Origin: Odiellus spinosus
Lineage: Eukaryota > Arthropoda > Arachnida > Opiliones > Phalangiidae
Direction: 5' to 3'
DNA length: 64,000 nucleotides
Assembly (NCBI GenBank): GCA_963920705.1
Contig: OY987225.1
Span: 248,001-312,000 of the forward strand
Position 1 is the first letter of the stretch, and every line of letters starts with the position of its first letter. Shown here piece by piece: positions 36,301-51,300 of this stretch. Under the pieces are notes generated by a model. That model saw only the letters and a program-made list of their open reading frames with translations. It was not told where the DNA came from and did not search any database. The position numbers were made by a program, and so were the translations under genes.

Positions 36301-39300
36301 ATAAACACGCCAAACATTTCTCTTTAATTTACAGTTAATTAACATAGTACCGGATCAGTACCGGATTAACCGTACAGACAATGCGGGCAACTGCCTATGG
36401 GCCTGGCACTGTCTAAAGGCCCTTAGAGACCTTCCTACCTAAGGGGAAAGGGGCTCCGAGACTCGCATTGACTGATTTCGGTCCATTAAGCCTATTTCCA
36501 TATTCATAACCCCAATAAAAATGGCATTTACAACTCTCTTAATAGGGTATCCAAATATGCGTTGATCATTAGCTCGTGAGCTTGTTGAAGAACAAACTGA
36601 GACTATATGAACCGCCAATATAATGCTGAACTCGGTCTAAATCATATATTCTCCGAGTTTGATTCTTATAGGCTACCTTCCGGTTTGCATTAGCTTTTTA
36701 AATATTCCCTTTAGTTAGATTTTCCGCCAATAGAAAGCTTGCGTCGTATGAGGGCTAATTTTATTTTCTGGAATAGAGCGAAAGGAGAGGGACAGAGGAT
36801 TGAAATTTGTAATTAGAACTCGATGGTTTATTTTGTCTTGGACAAACATCCAAAGTCTAGCTACGTTCCTCCTAAATCTTTGATATTTGCCCAGGGTTCG
36901 TTAACTGAACTAGAGTACTGATCCGCAAGATGGAATTACCTTTCCAATAAACCCATAAATATGTTAAAAAAATTAATTTATCCTAATAGCGTGATCATCA
37001 TTAATTTGGCTTTCCCAGTCGGGAAAAATCTTCTAAACTGGTCCAAAATGGAAAAATGCGACAGAATTTGAGCAATTAACGTTGAATTTTCGAAAATTTT
37101 AAATTTTTTTCGCTCGTTCTGGGGGTGCATTTACGCTCAGCTAGTTTGGCGCGTGTCGTCTATAGGTAAGCGTGATCGCGAGATGCTCATTGCCAAGCGC
37201 GTGAGCGATTCTCCCATCTCAAAACTAACAATTGTAATGAGCCCTGTTAGCTTATGTCCCGCTCTGAGGATACTCTAATGGACACCTTAATGTGGGAAGG
37301 GAAACCTGATTAGAAATTATAATTAAAGCGCGCATTTTATCTCTGAAACTGAGTAATTATATAATTAAAGATAAGTGACTATGAAAGAAACGGATCACGC
37401 AATAGTCCATCTCTCCTTTACGCTATATCCTCCTAGATAAGAGATCTGGAAATAAGAATAGATAAAAAAATAGGTGAAAATAAATGTTTAGGATAGCAAC
37501 GACATAATCTAAGAACTCTTAGATTTTTGGTTGTCGTACTTATCTCGAGACTATATTGCGTATGCTAAATTTCTTTCTGTTTTTGTACTTGTAGGTGTTA
37601 TTTCCTCTACTAGGCCAGCTGGATATGGCAACGGGAATAACAGTTACAAAGCCTTTAGAAAAAAAACCAACAATATGGTATGTTCCATTTTTACAATCAA
37701 GATTTTATCTTCCGTCAAAAAAGGGTGACCAAACTACCTACACTTACCTTTTTTTGATACCTTCTTATAAATTACATGTTTTTTTAATTTTCCTATAATT
37801 TTTATACGTTTCTATTAATTTATTTTCTATTTTGTTCACCTTCTATTCACCTCGTAAGACTAGGAGTTTCGACCCCCCCCCCATCCCATATTTTAGTGTT
37901 TTTCTCTTTTATTATTTAATAATTTTAGTGTTTTTCTATAATTTGCGTGTTATTTCTCCTATATATTCCTATTATTGTAGCGTTATTTTCCTATCAGTGT
38001 GAAGTTATATCATTAGTGTTAATTTTACGCATGTTCCTATAATTTTCCTGTTATATCTCGTATGTTTTCCTGTATTTTGCATCTCTAAACTTCCCCTTAC
38101 CGAAAAAAGTTGGTCTGATCGGAAGAGGTCTTCAAGAACACTACAGACTTCTTGACGTAATGGAAGACTTCCCCAAGACCTCTTAACACTACATAAGACA
38201 TCTGAAAGACTTCCCCACGACCTCTTAAGACTTGACTTTTTTTGGTAAGGGATTCGAGGCTTTCCCTGGTCGCTGTGTCACATGGTTGCCAGAAAACTGC
38301 AAAAAAAATTTTAAACCAAGAGAATCATAAATTTTTTATTCATAACCTTTAATTTAAATTATTTTTATTTTGAAATGAGGTTTAATAAACGTGGGATTTA
38401 GCATTTAAGTATGTGAAATAATAGTGGGAACAATTGGCTCCACTTTGGCTATCATTAAGATTCTGTGTTGGTGTTGACAACTATTACAAGCGTTGTCCAG
38501 CGCTTCACTTTTCACTGAATCCAATGATTTGATTTTGATGTCATTCAACTTCAACTTAATTTCACTTTTTTCTCTACCAAGTACCAATTGTAAACATTTG
38601 GTCTACACTACCCTACGCAGGTGCGGCAGTAACAAATTGAAATTGGTCTTCAAATACGTTTAAAAATTTGTATTTTGATACGTGTTTTATCAGTTTTTAG
38701 CACCAATTAGTGTTGGCCAAAGGTTTTTACCTAATCAAGTGACACTGATAATTCCATAGACAATTTTCGAGTTGGCCCTTACGGAAAAAAGTTAGTCCGA
38801 TCTGAACAGGTCTTCAAGAACGCTTCAAAATTAAATTAACTTATTTTTTAAAAAGACTGATACTTCATGGTTTAAACCCAGGGTTTGAAAAGGAGCGTGT
38901 ATGCTCGAAAGCTCTCCAAAAATTCAAGTTTTGAGCTTGTTTAAACCATGAAGTATCAGTCTTTTTAAAAAATAAGTTAATTTAATTTATATTTAACCAT
39001 TGTCAGTAAATTTAATATTAAAGAACGCTACAAAAGTCTTGGAGAAGTCTTTAAGACCTCCCCAAGACTTCTTGACATAATGGAAGACTTCCCCAAGACC
39101 TCTTAAGACTACATAAGACGCCCGAAAGACTTCCCCAAGACCTCTTAAGGCTAACTTTTTTTGGTAAGGGGGGTTTATATCTCGGGCAGCACTTTTTAAA
39201 AACACCAATTGATTTAATGTAACACTTTGAGGCAAGAGTGCGGCACTTCGAAGCCAATGCTTTCCCACTAATATGTACGTAACTTATTTTATCTTTTGTT

Positions 39301-42300
39301 TCAGTGCCATGATTATTGGTTTCATTTGTGACATGATTGAAAGTTCCCCAACCGTCCAGCAGCACATGATTCAAAACAAGTCTTTCCTCGTAATTAGCTA
39401 CCTTCTCCAAAAGGTAATATTTTTGTTAATTCGCCGAAACTAATATCCCTGAGTTTCTAGACATGATTGGCCTTTTTGCCCCGCATTTTCACGAACGTTT
39501 TGAGTGTAATCTAATGCGCTGCAACCCTAAGGGGATGTCGACCTTTTGACCATTCCAACTATAATCTCGGGCAATCGAGGTATCCTTGTACCGATTTCCT
39601 AAGTACGAAAGAATGTTCCCCAAGAACCCTTGACTAGCGTTCTGAGCTATACTTAATTCCAAAGCCCAAAGCTATTCCCTAAAATCGATTAACAAATTAT
39701 TATAATAATTGAGTACCAGGATCCTACGTTAAGATATTGAAATATCAACGCGTGAAATAACAAGACTCGTTAACAGAATAATAATAATATTTTAATATTT
39801 ACAAATAAATATCTCGGAACTTAAAATATCCTATAAATGAAAGGAACACGAAGTTGTATAAATGACAACGCGATAAATAACATATTTACGCAAAAAATAT
39901 GACGAGTCCTCATTGTTCCTGGGAAGACCAATATGGTCTGACTAGATGAAGTCTCATCTCACGCTGCTGTCCAAAATACGACTGGATAATATGTCGTATT
40001 ATAGTACTGAACTTGCGAATACTTTGTCGAAAGCAATTGGCATCGTGACCTTTCTAGATTGGCTATCCATGACCATTGCTTAGGATATACATCTAGGATT
40101 CGTTCACTCAAGGTGGCATACTGGAACATACCTTGTAGCGGGCCGGGAGAGTTGACTTCACTTAATGATGTTGACTTCAGGAATGTTTAAGAGAGACTGT
40201 GTTATCTCAATAGACTTCTAAAATAATGTCGACGCCGTTCAAAAAACAGCTCGGCCTATTGGCATTTGACCAACTAAAAAGTTCCATTGTGTCTACTGGA
40301 CAGACGAGATTGAATTTTCGCCGAAAGTTCGTAAGCTCGAATGCCCCAAGCTGAGACTGTTGCGGCGCATTAGAATAGTTCTTAAATTGTTAGGATAAAC
40401 TTAAAATATATGTAAAAACCATATCAAATCTCGCAACAATGGCTTCACTGTAATTTACTGTTATTTATAGAATTCTCGAACTTGACTGGCTAACAGATAA
40501 TCCACTGAGAAGAAATTTTAGAATGTCAAAATTTTCTACAAATGTTAGTTTTATGCCATTCAAGTATATTATAGAAATGATTAGTGAAATAATTTAACAC
40601 TAAAGCCAATAAATATTTCTTTGAACTCACACGCCAAGTCTCGGACTGGTATCAGCAATAGATAAATATATAAAAAGTTCAGTTCGGCTTGATCAACTTG
40701 TTAGTTTAGCTGCCGCGTCACTGTAGACGTCACTCATCCCCTAGAGTTCCGGATGTAAAAAGAACGCAGGCGCGGAGAAAGCAGCCGCTAAGCTTGAGAG
40801 TAAAACTAGAGATCTTTAGAATTTTGTCATTCTGACTGCGGGCTCCGTCTTTCTGTACAAGAAACGTCACGGGTGACGTCGACGCTCAACTTACGAAAAA
40901 GGACTCCTCCCTTTTATATATTTACCTATTGAGTCCTTAAAAATCTGAAATTTCTTCGAGTCTTATTTCTTAGCTTTGATAATCGATGATGAATTACCTT
41001 TGTTAAGATTTTTGAAAATGTTTTTAACCGTGAATTAACCTGTCTTCAGGATCTAGTATCCCTTTAACTAACTCGTGTTCTAAACTACATGATTTTAAAA
41101 ACCATATCTGTTTCATTTCAATTTTAGTCTTCACGGGATCATATAACGGAAGAAGTGCTATCGTCATTCCTTAACTTAACGAAGCATTTAGTAACGGTCA
41201 ACAATGTCAACAGCGACCTCTTACTAAAGCAGCTTTTGGACTACATTCTTTTTAACCCGGCTCTATGGATCTACACTCCGCACAACGTGCAAACTCGACT
41301 ATATATGTACCTAGCGACGGAGTTCCTCGGAGATGCCCAGATATACGGCAATGTCAGACGTATTAGTACTGTTTTACAGACTATGCACACGCTGAAATAT
41401 TATTACTGGGTCGTGAACCCCAGGAACAAGAGTGGAATCACGCCAAAAGGTTTAGGTAAGCTGTATTGGAATATTACTACCATAGGCTTCTTCTTAGGCC
41501 TATGCTTGTTTGTAATGCGCTTCAATTGCCTTCTTTCTGTATAAACATATAATTCCAAAAAAAAAAAAAGCGGTTAAAAATAACATTATGGTACTAAGGC
41601 TCAGTTTACGGAATAGTTATTAAACTAATCCCAACTTTTTGGAGTCCCTAACCAATTTTGTTATCTTGCGCTACTTGCCTTGCGTTTGGTTTATATTTGC
41701 CAGAAATGCCCAGCCGTTTTGGTTATTTTTTCCTTAGTAAATAGGATTCTGAACCCAAGTAATGTGTTATTTTTATTAGATTATTAGTGTTAAAAACCTC
41801 AAAAGTTGCAATTTGAGCCTTTGTTCATTTTTCACACTGATTATAACACGAATATAAATGCCAGGAAATTTGTAGCTAATTAATAATCAAGCGTGTTTTA
41901 AAATGTGTAATGGGAACAGCCTTGTTCCCTTCCTACTATGAATTTGCAACGGCTATCCGGGAAAATGAGCATTTTTTTGTTCACAGATGTTGCCTCCTAC
42001 TTACCACTAAAAAGGTGATAAGTAGAACACGTTCTTTATAGTCTTGAGGAGATATTGTTACCACGAAATAAATCTCAAGCTTGATAATAAATAATTTAGT
42101 CCTCAAGAATATTACAGAGGTGCTAAAGACATCTTCGTGACATGATGAAAGACTTCCCAAAGACCTCTTAAGACTACATAAGATACCCGAAAGACTCCCC
42201 AAGACCTCTTATCAAAAACTTTTAAGGGAATAGACAAAATAAAAGTTATAACCATGTTCAGGGTTAAATGAAGATATTCTCAGGGCCAGTTTCCAAGATC

Positions 42301-45300
42301 TCCTATATTATAGTAATGAAATCAATCAATGATTTCTTCGGATCCCAAAATTTTTTTTAGGGCTTCTTTGTCACTCCTCTTCTCCATCATAACTTATCAG
42401 AATCCTTCCTAACGATTCTTTTTTAAGTGGAGATCATTTGAAAATTTAAAGAAACAAATTTTATTTATCAGATCATGATGAACGCGCGAATAACTTTTGT
42501 ACAATACAGTGTACAGCTTCATTTAGTCATAATAAAATGAATTATAATAGATATTAACAGTTACCCGTAACCCTAAAACGCGTTAGGGCCAAATGCTTAA
42601 AACCTAAGACTAGGCAATAAGCAAGCGGACATTTTCAGCCACTGAAAATATTTCAGTTGAAATGTTTAAAATATTCGTTACTAGATGACTCTGGGGTCTT
42701 ATTAGTTCGCCCCTTTTTTGATGCGTATATGTAGCCTCCTTGTTTTATTTATTCTTGGGTCTATGCCGCTATAGCAATCAAAAATTATTATTTACACATT
42801 TGAACACTATACCAGACATCACTAATGCTATTGGAGGCACCTCCCAGAATCTCGTGTATACAGTTGTAACAAATTCTGACGAAACCTTAAAAGGGTGTCC
42901 CTAAATAAAGAAAAGACAGTACTAAAAAAAAAAAAGGAAATGACATTTAAAGCAACTAAATTGCGGAGTCGTTCCTAGTTATAATCCGCGACGAGGTCAA
43001 GGCTACAACGCCTGGACAGAATCCTACAAAAATAAATTATTCCGCTACGCGTGAAATTTATAGAGCAGACAATGAGATAGGCTAGAAATGTGTACATCTT
43101 TAGACAAGACAGATGTTGCGGCCTAAACAAATGGGGATGGCGGCTTATAGCGGATCAAATTGCAAAAATAACGTTTTACTCGTATTCATTATCCCATTAA
43201 AAGCAATCTTTACGATAGCTGGCATTTCTGGCGCGAGAAAATATATCTATTGCCTTATTAGCCCGCGTGTTAGTCTCATTTTATGATATTATTTTTTAAT
43301 GGTTCATCTTCCTCAAAGTAGCTATTGTTGCAGATGGACCGAGACCCTGCGAAAGCGATATTGGAACAATCAGAGCGTATATTCTCCTCTTTCTCAAACA
43401 ACTCATTCTGAAAGGAAATGGGATCAAAGAAGATGAACTTCAAAGTGTCTTAAACTACCTAACCACTGTCCACGAGGTACCAATCACGTTTTCAAATTAA
43501 ATCATAGAAACTACAGGGTTCGTACGACACTTGGAAAAACCTTGAAAAGTCGGGAAACTTGAAAACAGGGCCCCTATGATCAATGGGCCCAAATTATCTG
43601 GGAATTAAAATATGAGAGGAATTGGTCTGGGAAAAGTCAGGGAAGTTAAAACATTTCAGTAAGGTCAAGGTAATGTTTGACCTTTTATTTGTAATAATTA
43701 TTTTTTTTTTCGTTGGAGCCTGATTAAACAATTGAGCATAGAAAAAATGTGTAATGCAAAAAAGGGTAGACTCCTTAAATATTTCTCAGGGATATCATTT
43801 AGAGACTAGATATTAACCGTCAAAAATGATCGTTTTTTTTTTATTTTTATTAGTTACTGAGCATGTGGCATAATCATATGCGTAATATATAAAATTACCC
43901 AAATTTATTCACGTTCTTCTTATAATCTCCAAAATATTGAAGTAGCTCTTGTTTTAAGCTTAATCGAAATGAAATTCATGACTCGAGTCTTGCGAGTACG
44001 CTGAATAAAATTCAAACTTTGAAATACAAGGTGTTTCGAAAATGTTGGTAGGACCGAACTACAGTGGGGTACGGGGTCATTTTAAAACGAAAATGTTCTA
44101 TGACGTTTTGTCGTACGGGGCGCCGTTTAAGAGTTACGAAATGAATCATGTGCGGATGACCCCTTAACGTACATTAACAAACGTATATAGTCAATGATAA
44201 AATACGCTTAATTATTTAGCTGCTTTTTTAAAAGCATGCGCTTGGTAAAAAAATGATTTTATCATTAAGTATACGTTTATTAATGTACAGTACGTTAAGG
44301 GGTCATCCGCGCATGATTCATTTCGTAACTCTTAAACGGCGCCCGGTATGACAAAACGTCATAGAACATTTTCTTCTTAAAATGACCCATAGAATCCACT
44401 GGAGCTCGATCCGACCACCATTTTCGAAACACCCTGTATAAACTGAAATTCAACCAGAGTTTGTAACATTCAGGGAAGTTTGTCATAGTGCATCAGCTAG
44501 CATTTCGTGTACATTTTAACGTTCCCCATGGACAGAGACAGATGTACCTAGAGAATTATATATTTTTGATCTTAAGGAAGATATATTTTATCAAAGCCAG
44601 TGGACGCTTTTTTTTTTTTTTTCATAAACTATTAAGTTTAGTTTGCCAATCTCTCAATAAAGAGGTTTGATCATGAAAAGATATAACGATATTATTGGGG
44701 CAACCCGTTGTACGAAATCTATGATGTTTAGAAATTTTAAGCTTTAACGTCTGTTAAAGCTTGATTGAGTCAAGTCATAGGGCCAGGGAGTTCTTAAGAC
44801 CACTCATTGTTGGTTGTAATTTAAGCCCTTGAAAACGAAACTGGGTTGATCCTTTTAACTACTTTTAAATTATGTTTATTTCATTAGCATATTTATCTCG
44901 TAATACTTAACTTACTTGACCAGACCAATGAGTGGTCTAAAACAACTCCCGAGTCCTACGACCTAAATTATTGGAGCTTTAAACATCGTTGACTGGCTTA
45001 AAATTTCTTAACAACTATACCTACTCCGTTGGGTTGCCACTTTGATGCTTTCGCAAAATCTTTTAATGATCCCACCAGCTATTGGAAAAAAAAATGACAA
45101 TCGTATGCAAATTAAAGTCCCCTTCGGGCTTCAGCAGCTTGGACTGTCTTTGATAAAATATAGGAGGCGTTATTCGGAAAAAACCTGGAATGGTCAGGGA
45201 ATGAAAACCTTGTACGAACCCTGGATTAGTAAATCAAATGAAAAGAGGAAATATCTTTCATTTTTTAATATTTTATTCATAGGATGAAAATTTACATGAT

Positions 45301-48300
45301 GTTTTGCAAATGCTAATGTCTTTGATGTCTGAACATCCATCCTCAATGGTTCCCGCTTTTGACGTGAAGTACGGCGTCAGGTAATATCATTTTTACTTAA
45401 AAAAATATTATTTATTTTTATTATTTATTAAGAATGCTATTAAATGTAATCATTGCGTCTGCCAGGAATAGCTCTAAATGGCGGAAATTTAATATAGGAG
45501 TTAAGCAAATGCTCAAATTTAATATCGGCGCTAAACGTGCGAGCCATAAATTAGATAATTCTTTGTAGTTGAATTCTATGGCTAGGTTTGATAGGATCAA
45601 GAGTGGATTAATTGAGAGTATGTTGCTTTAATATTCAATATATGGCTTGCGTACGGGACCTGGCTGGTAAATGCGTATTGGAAAATCCTGTCTATCCCTT
45701 ACCAAAAAAAAGTTAGTCTTAAGAGGTCTTGGGGAAGTCATACATTGCGTCAAGAAGTCTTTGGGAGGTCTTAAAGACTTCCCCAAGACTTTTGTAGCGT
45801 TCTTGAAGACCTCTTCAGATCAGACTAACTTTTTTTGGTAAGGGACGAACTGGAGTAATATTTTTTTCTGCCCACAGGACTAAAAGTTTGCTAAAATTTA
45901 TAGGCATAGAAGACGCTAAAGGTAGTATTTAAAGTAGATATTCAACCTAATTCCATTAAAGCGCCACACTTATAATTTAATCCGTAAAAATGAAATAAAA
46001 TTGCGAGACAATATGTATGACGCCGCAAGAATGACCAAATAAATTAGCTTCCCCATTTAAGAAAAATCATGCGTATATGCATATTCGGCCAAAGATTAAT
46101 TTGGGGAACTTTGGCCGAATCTAGTTGGGTCGCGTCTCTACTTTAACAACACCCGTGAACGTGAGATTTAATATGAAAATTTCCAATTTACCGGCGCAGT
46201 TCGTTGTTCCATACTCCTTTATTCCATTCTTGTTTAATTTTGCACGCTTTTGTTTTGGCGCCTGAGTGTTGTAATCAGTATCTTAGTTGGAAAGAAATTA
46301 ACATTGATTACTCGTATTTTATTGACAGCTATTATGTGATTGAAGAGACTTGTCTTTTTACCAATATTTTTTTTTCATCAAGGACTGTATTCAAGTTGAT
46401 GGGTTCTAGTAATGAAACAATAAGACTACAGGCCCTCAAATTGCTTGGATATTTCTTGAGCAGAAGCACTCATAAGTAAGGCTTTGTTTTATATACTAAA
46501 GTAGCATTAATACCGTTTACGGACCGAGAACCAATGAAGAGAAATCCACCGTCTTCCACTTTTTGATTTTGCCGAATCAATTGACCGCGCTATAGTTGAA
46601 TAAGCTCTTGTTTCTATTTCTTTATTTCAATTGTAGATGCGGTTGACACTAATCTCCCATAGCCCTCTTTATTAAGTATTGTAACAGTTTAATAGGGAGC
46701 TAACATCTAATGGAGAGAGCAATGTGTGATGACGTATTATTTTTTATTGGGTTGACTCTGGCGCCATCTACCCTATCTATGATTTTCAATAAATTCAAAA
46801 TACAGCGACGTCCGCCATTTTGAGTACTGTCGCGTAATGATAAGAACTTGAAGTCATCTCTGAACCAAGGCTTAAACATTTTAGCCATTTAAGATATCTT
46901 TCTTTTGAAAGGGCCTCTGTTTTCTCATCCTCGTGTTTCTTTAAGCGAGGGATTCGGTAAAAACTAATTTTTTCCACACTATTTGATGAATCCTTAATAT
47001 GACGTCTTCTACCCATATTTACCATTCCTCTAACTTCCTTATTAAATGTAAACACTGTACCCAATATGGCGGACAATTCAGATAAAAATAAAATATTGTT
47101 CCAAATTTTTCCAATAGATGGCGTTAGAGTGGCACCCGTTTGGTTCAGTGACGTAGAATCTAACCAAATGTTAGCTCCCTATTGTTATAATATGAGAAGA
47201 GAAATATTGAATTGCTACATCGAACAAATTGAGATCTCTGGCAAGTTTTGCCAGGAGTGAGAAAAAAAACGTGGTTTTCCAGGTTAAAACTGGGATGCCA
47301 AAAATGATTTTTCCACGGGTTTTTTACCACTTCAAGTGTCCTTTTCGATTGAAAAAATAAATTCAAAGCAGTAAGTGTTGAAAAAATGGCCCAATAATTG
47401 ATTCAAAGGTTCCCCTAAAAGTGGAAAGGATATAAGAAGGCGGTGTAGTCTAGCTCGTAATGAAATTGAAAACAGGATGACCCTGCATGAGGAGAGAAAA
47501 AGGTCTCTGTCATTAAAAATACAAACCAACATTTGCACGTTGGCTCAAAGTAGCTCGGTAACCGACAAAACTTGCTAATCTACAAAACAAATAGAAGATT
47601 GAAACCGCGCTTCATCATCAAATAGTAAATAATAAATAACCAAAAATATTTAAGTTATTTTGTGACTTTAGAGTTGTCTTTGTCAGAAACATCTTTTATT
47701 TTACTTCGCAAACAACCTACAAATGCAATTTAAATTTCTTTAACAACATTCTACCCTTGAGTATTTGCCACTTCTAGTTCGTTTTCTCCCGAGACTAGAT
47801 TTAGCTGGTTTAGATAATGATTAAACAATTGCTTTATCTGAATGCGCATGATATACGTATAGTATCAAGCAATCAATTAGTTAACTCAACTCTGTATTGG
47901 AAACGTAACATTGACTTCGTGAACTGTTTTCGACCATTTCCATCATTTCAAAAACCTTGCGCTCGTTATTCTTTTGCTTACATAACCCTAATATAAAACA
48001 ATGAGGCAATTGTGAAGATTAAAAACTATTTCTCAAATTTAAAAATGAGCGTCACCAATTCATTCCTAGGCCTAATTTATAGTGTCAAAGGCAGATTTAA
48101 CTCGCGCAAGATATTAACGATTTTATTATTAGAAGCCATGGGGATTTTTGGAAACCGTCCATAACTTTACAAATTCTCGCTTGCGCGGGCTGAATCCACC
48201 TTTTTCACTCTAAATTAGGCCAAGTAATCCTTTCCGTGGTGTCATTCGAGGAATTGCTGTTAATCTTCACAATTACTTATAATATATTCGTCATATTGCG

Positions 48301-51300
48301 ATTATAGCTCGTGGAGAACTTCCTCCACTCTGAAACAGTCCTATTTTAGTTATTATTTGACAGGTTATAATATAAAACTATATAAATAATTGTAAGAGAA
48401 AAACGTAAAATAAACCCGTTACTCATCCTTTTCGGGAGTTTTTAAAAAGGTATCCCTCCATCCTAAGATTCCACATTACTTCCTGTAGTGCTTCCCCAAT
48501 GCCTAGGAATACACCTATCTTCATGTACCATACAGAGAAGATGAACATCGGGAGCAGTATAAAATATTATATTTTACGCTGATTGGCGGAATTTCGAGGG
48601 AATAAGTTAGAGATCTCGAAGAATACTCGGAGTGATTTAAGATGTTCTTAAACGTTTAAAAACATAGTAGCCGTTATTATTTGCCTATTTTAGGATTATT
48701 GTACTTTTATTAGTTGGGCAATTAGGAGGTAAGTTAAATGTATCAAACAAATATTTATTGAGTAATTGAAAGTAAAGAGTAAATTGCGCAATCTCACCCG
48801 TAACTTCCCCAGAAACTACATCCTCATTATAGAAATGTATAATTATCTATTCGCTTGGTTACATGTATGATTTTCCACGCTCTCTTCTGAGCCAAAAATT
48901 TCATAACTTTAACATAATTTGCGATTCAACAAGGGTTACCGGAAGATTTGCTTCTTTAGTTCTCGGGATAATCTCAGCGTATTCTTGTTAGTAACGATTA
49001 ATCTTAATTAATATTCATTCTATCATTGCAGACGCAAACACGATGTAATGAGTCCTCATAATCTGTACATGCTATTAACTGAAAGAATGCTGTTGCATTC
49101 TGATTATTTGACCATGCCGACGTACAATGTACTTTTTGAGGTAATTTGTGATTTTGCTTCAAACTATGTAGTTACATCAATGTAATGTGTTTAAACAATC
49201 GTGGTTTTTGGTTAAGAGTTAAATTCCGGCTTGAACTGGAAATAGCTAGAAACAGTGAAAAAGTACAAAGTTCTGAAAAGCGTAATCCAAACATCGTTTC
49301 AACCTTAGTAAACTTTTTAGTGTATGCTGAAGCCGATGAAACCTTCCTTTGAAGTCTATTACTCTCGGGTCTTGTCTACCCCTCTCTGTATGGGTTAGTT
49401 TCAAAAAGCGCGATTCGTACGCCTCCTAACGGTAGATATTTTCGGAGCGCGAGTTCGTCCAGCGAATATCTTTAGCAGCCTTGAAGTTCGTCAAAAAAAA
49501 CGTCGTGGTTTGTGGAGAGAGAGAATTTCCAATTTTCCGTAGACAGGGGGGTATGAAGTAGGACCCCTCCGATCTCGTAAAATCCTGAATTTTACCCTTA
49601 CAGAAAGGCTCGTTATATGGAACATTAGAGTAGTAGACTTCAAAGGAGGGTTTCATTGGCTTCTTGTGTATGTGAGAAGTGTCCATTACACGCAGTACCA
49701 CAGAGGGGGGGGGGGGGTCTCCATTGAGATTCATTATTATTAAACTGTGTCTTTTCAGAATGCCCACATATGTTTTTGTTTAATTCCAGATTCTAACCGA
49801 GCATATCTCTAATCAGATACTGTATGTCAGACATTCGGAACCCGAATCGCATTATAGGCTTGAAAACCCAAGTAAGTTATTACTTGTCAATGTTGGCCCA
49901 TTCGCGCGTAATTAATTGCGATTCTTCGCGTACGCAGTGATATTAAAAGTGGTGGCGACGTTGATTCGTCAGTCTAAACAAAACGAAGAGTTGTTGGAAG
50001 TGAAGAAACTTTTTCTTTCGGACATGACTCTTCTTTGTAATAATAATAAGGACAATCGGCGGACGATTCTCCAGATGTCTGTTTGGCAGGAGTGGCTGAT
50101 TGCCATGGCTTACATTTTGCCCACCAATCCTGAGGAACAGAAGGTTTCGGATATGGTTTACTCGCTATTTCGAATGCTCTTACACCACGCCATCAAGTAC
50201 GAATACGGTGGATGGAGAGTTTGGGTCGATACACTCGCTATTGTACATTCCAAAGTAAGTTTTGCAATATTTTTTTATTGTTCCCTTTATATTTTCTAAT
50301 TTAATCAAATTAAAATATCTAAATTTAACACTCAAATGAATTTTGAGTTTTTAACCCTTGGGTTATCTGAATCCGTAAAGCAACTGTGAAAGTCTCTTCC
50401 AGTGTCGGCGAATGGTACTTATTTTAGGGGGGACATTTTTCGTTTAGAAACTTGGAAACACGTTGCTCAAGACCAATATACCCCCGCTGAGTATTCAGTT
50501 TGTGCCTATTTTTTTGTTTTGCTCTATACAAAAATTATATTCATTACCAAAATATCTGTAAAAATCAGGGGCCCTACTCGATACACAGTTTTCCGACTTT
50601 GAAAAAATTGTATTCTGAAAATCGATTATTATCGAGAAGTCTATATGAAATTGAGGTGATTTTTCAAAGGCAATTTCAACAAGGAGAAGAGGCTCGAGAT
50701 TGATATCGAGAAAATCTTGCAGAATAACCACTTTGAACTGGTTTTGATTCTTCAATTTCAGTTTCTATATCGAGCAATGCTAAAACTTTGTCCATAATAT
50801 ATATTTCATCAATCTTGAGTGAAACTTGTCACCAAATACGTGAAAAATCAGTTTTTGTATCTTTTCTTTTTAGGTTTCATTTGAAGAATTCAAACTTCAG
50901 TTCTCACAAATGTATGAACAGTACGAACAGAGACGCAGCGATCATATTACTGATCCAGCTATAAAGAAACTCAAACCTATTAGTACCATATCGGGCCTGG
51001 ACGCGGCATCGGCTATCAATTCAGCGGATGTAGAAAATTTACAACATCACACCGACGCGGATGGAGTCGCGCACGACGGTGTTATTAAAAAATCCACCGT
51101 AAAAATAGAAGAAATCATAAGCGATGAAAAAAACAGTCCTGATGACTCGGACGAAGCGAACAATTTGAAAATAGAGGTTGTAGAGTCGTACCCAAATAGT
51201 GAAGTTCAAACCAAAGATGAGACCGTTTCGCCCGTCGAATCAGCACCAAGCTCTTCGCCAGTCGCTTCACGTACGACGGAAGAAGAGTCCTTTATCGTTA

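Noticed and set aside
39051..39410. 119-codon minus-strand ORF
   Set aside because: It is antisense to NBEA exon 14 and then runs into MITE copy 9; the SLKRSWGSL string recurs in other MITE copies.
47066..47260. 64-codon plus-strand ORF starting MADNSDKN
   Set aside because: It overlaps the end of the THAP-like element and has no recognised motif.
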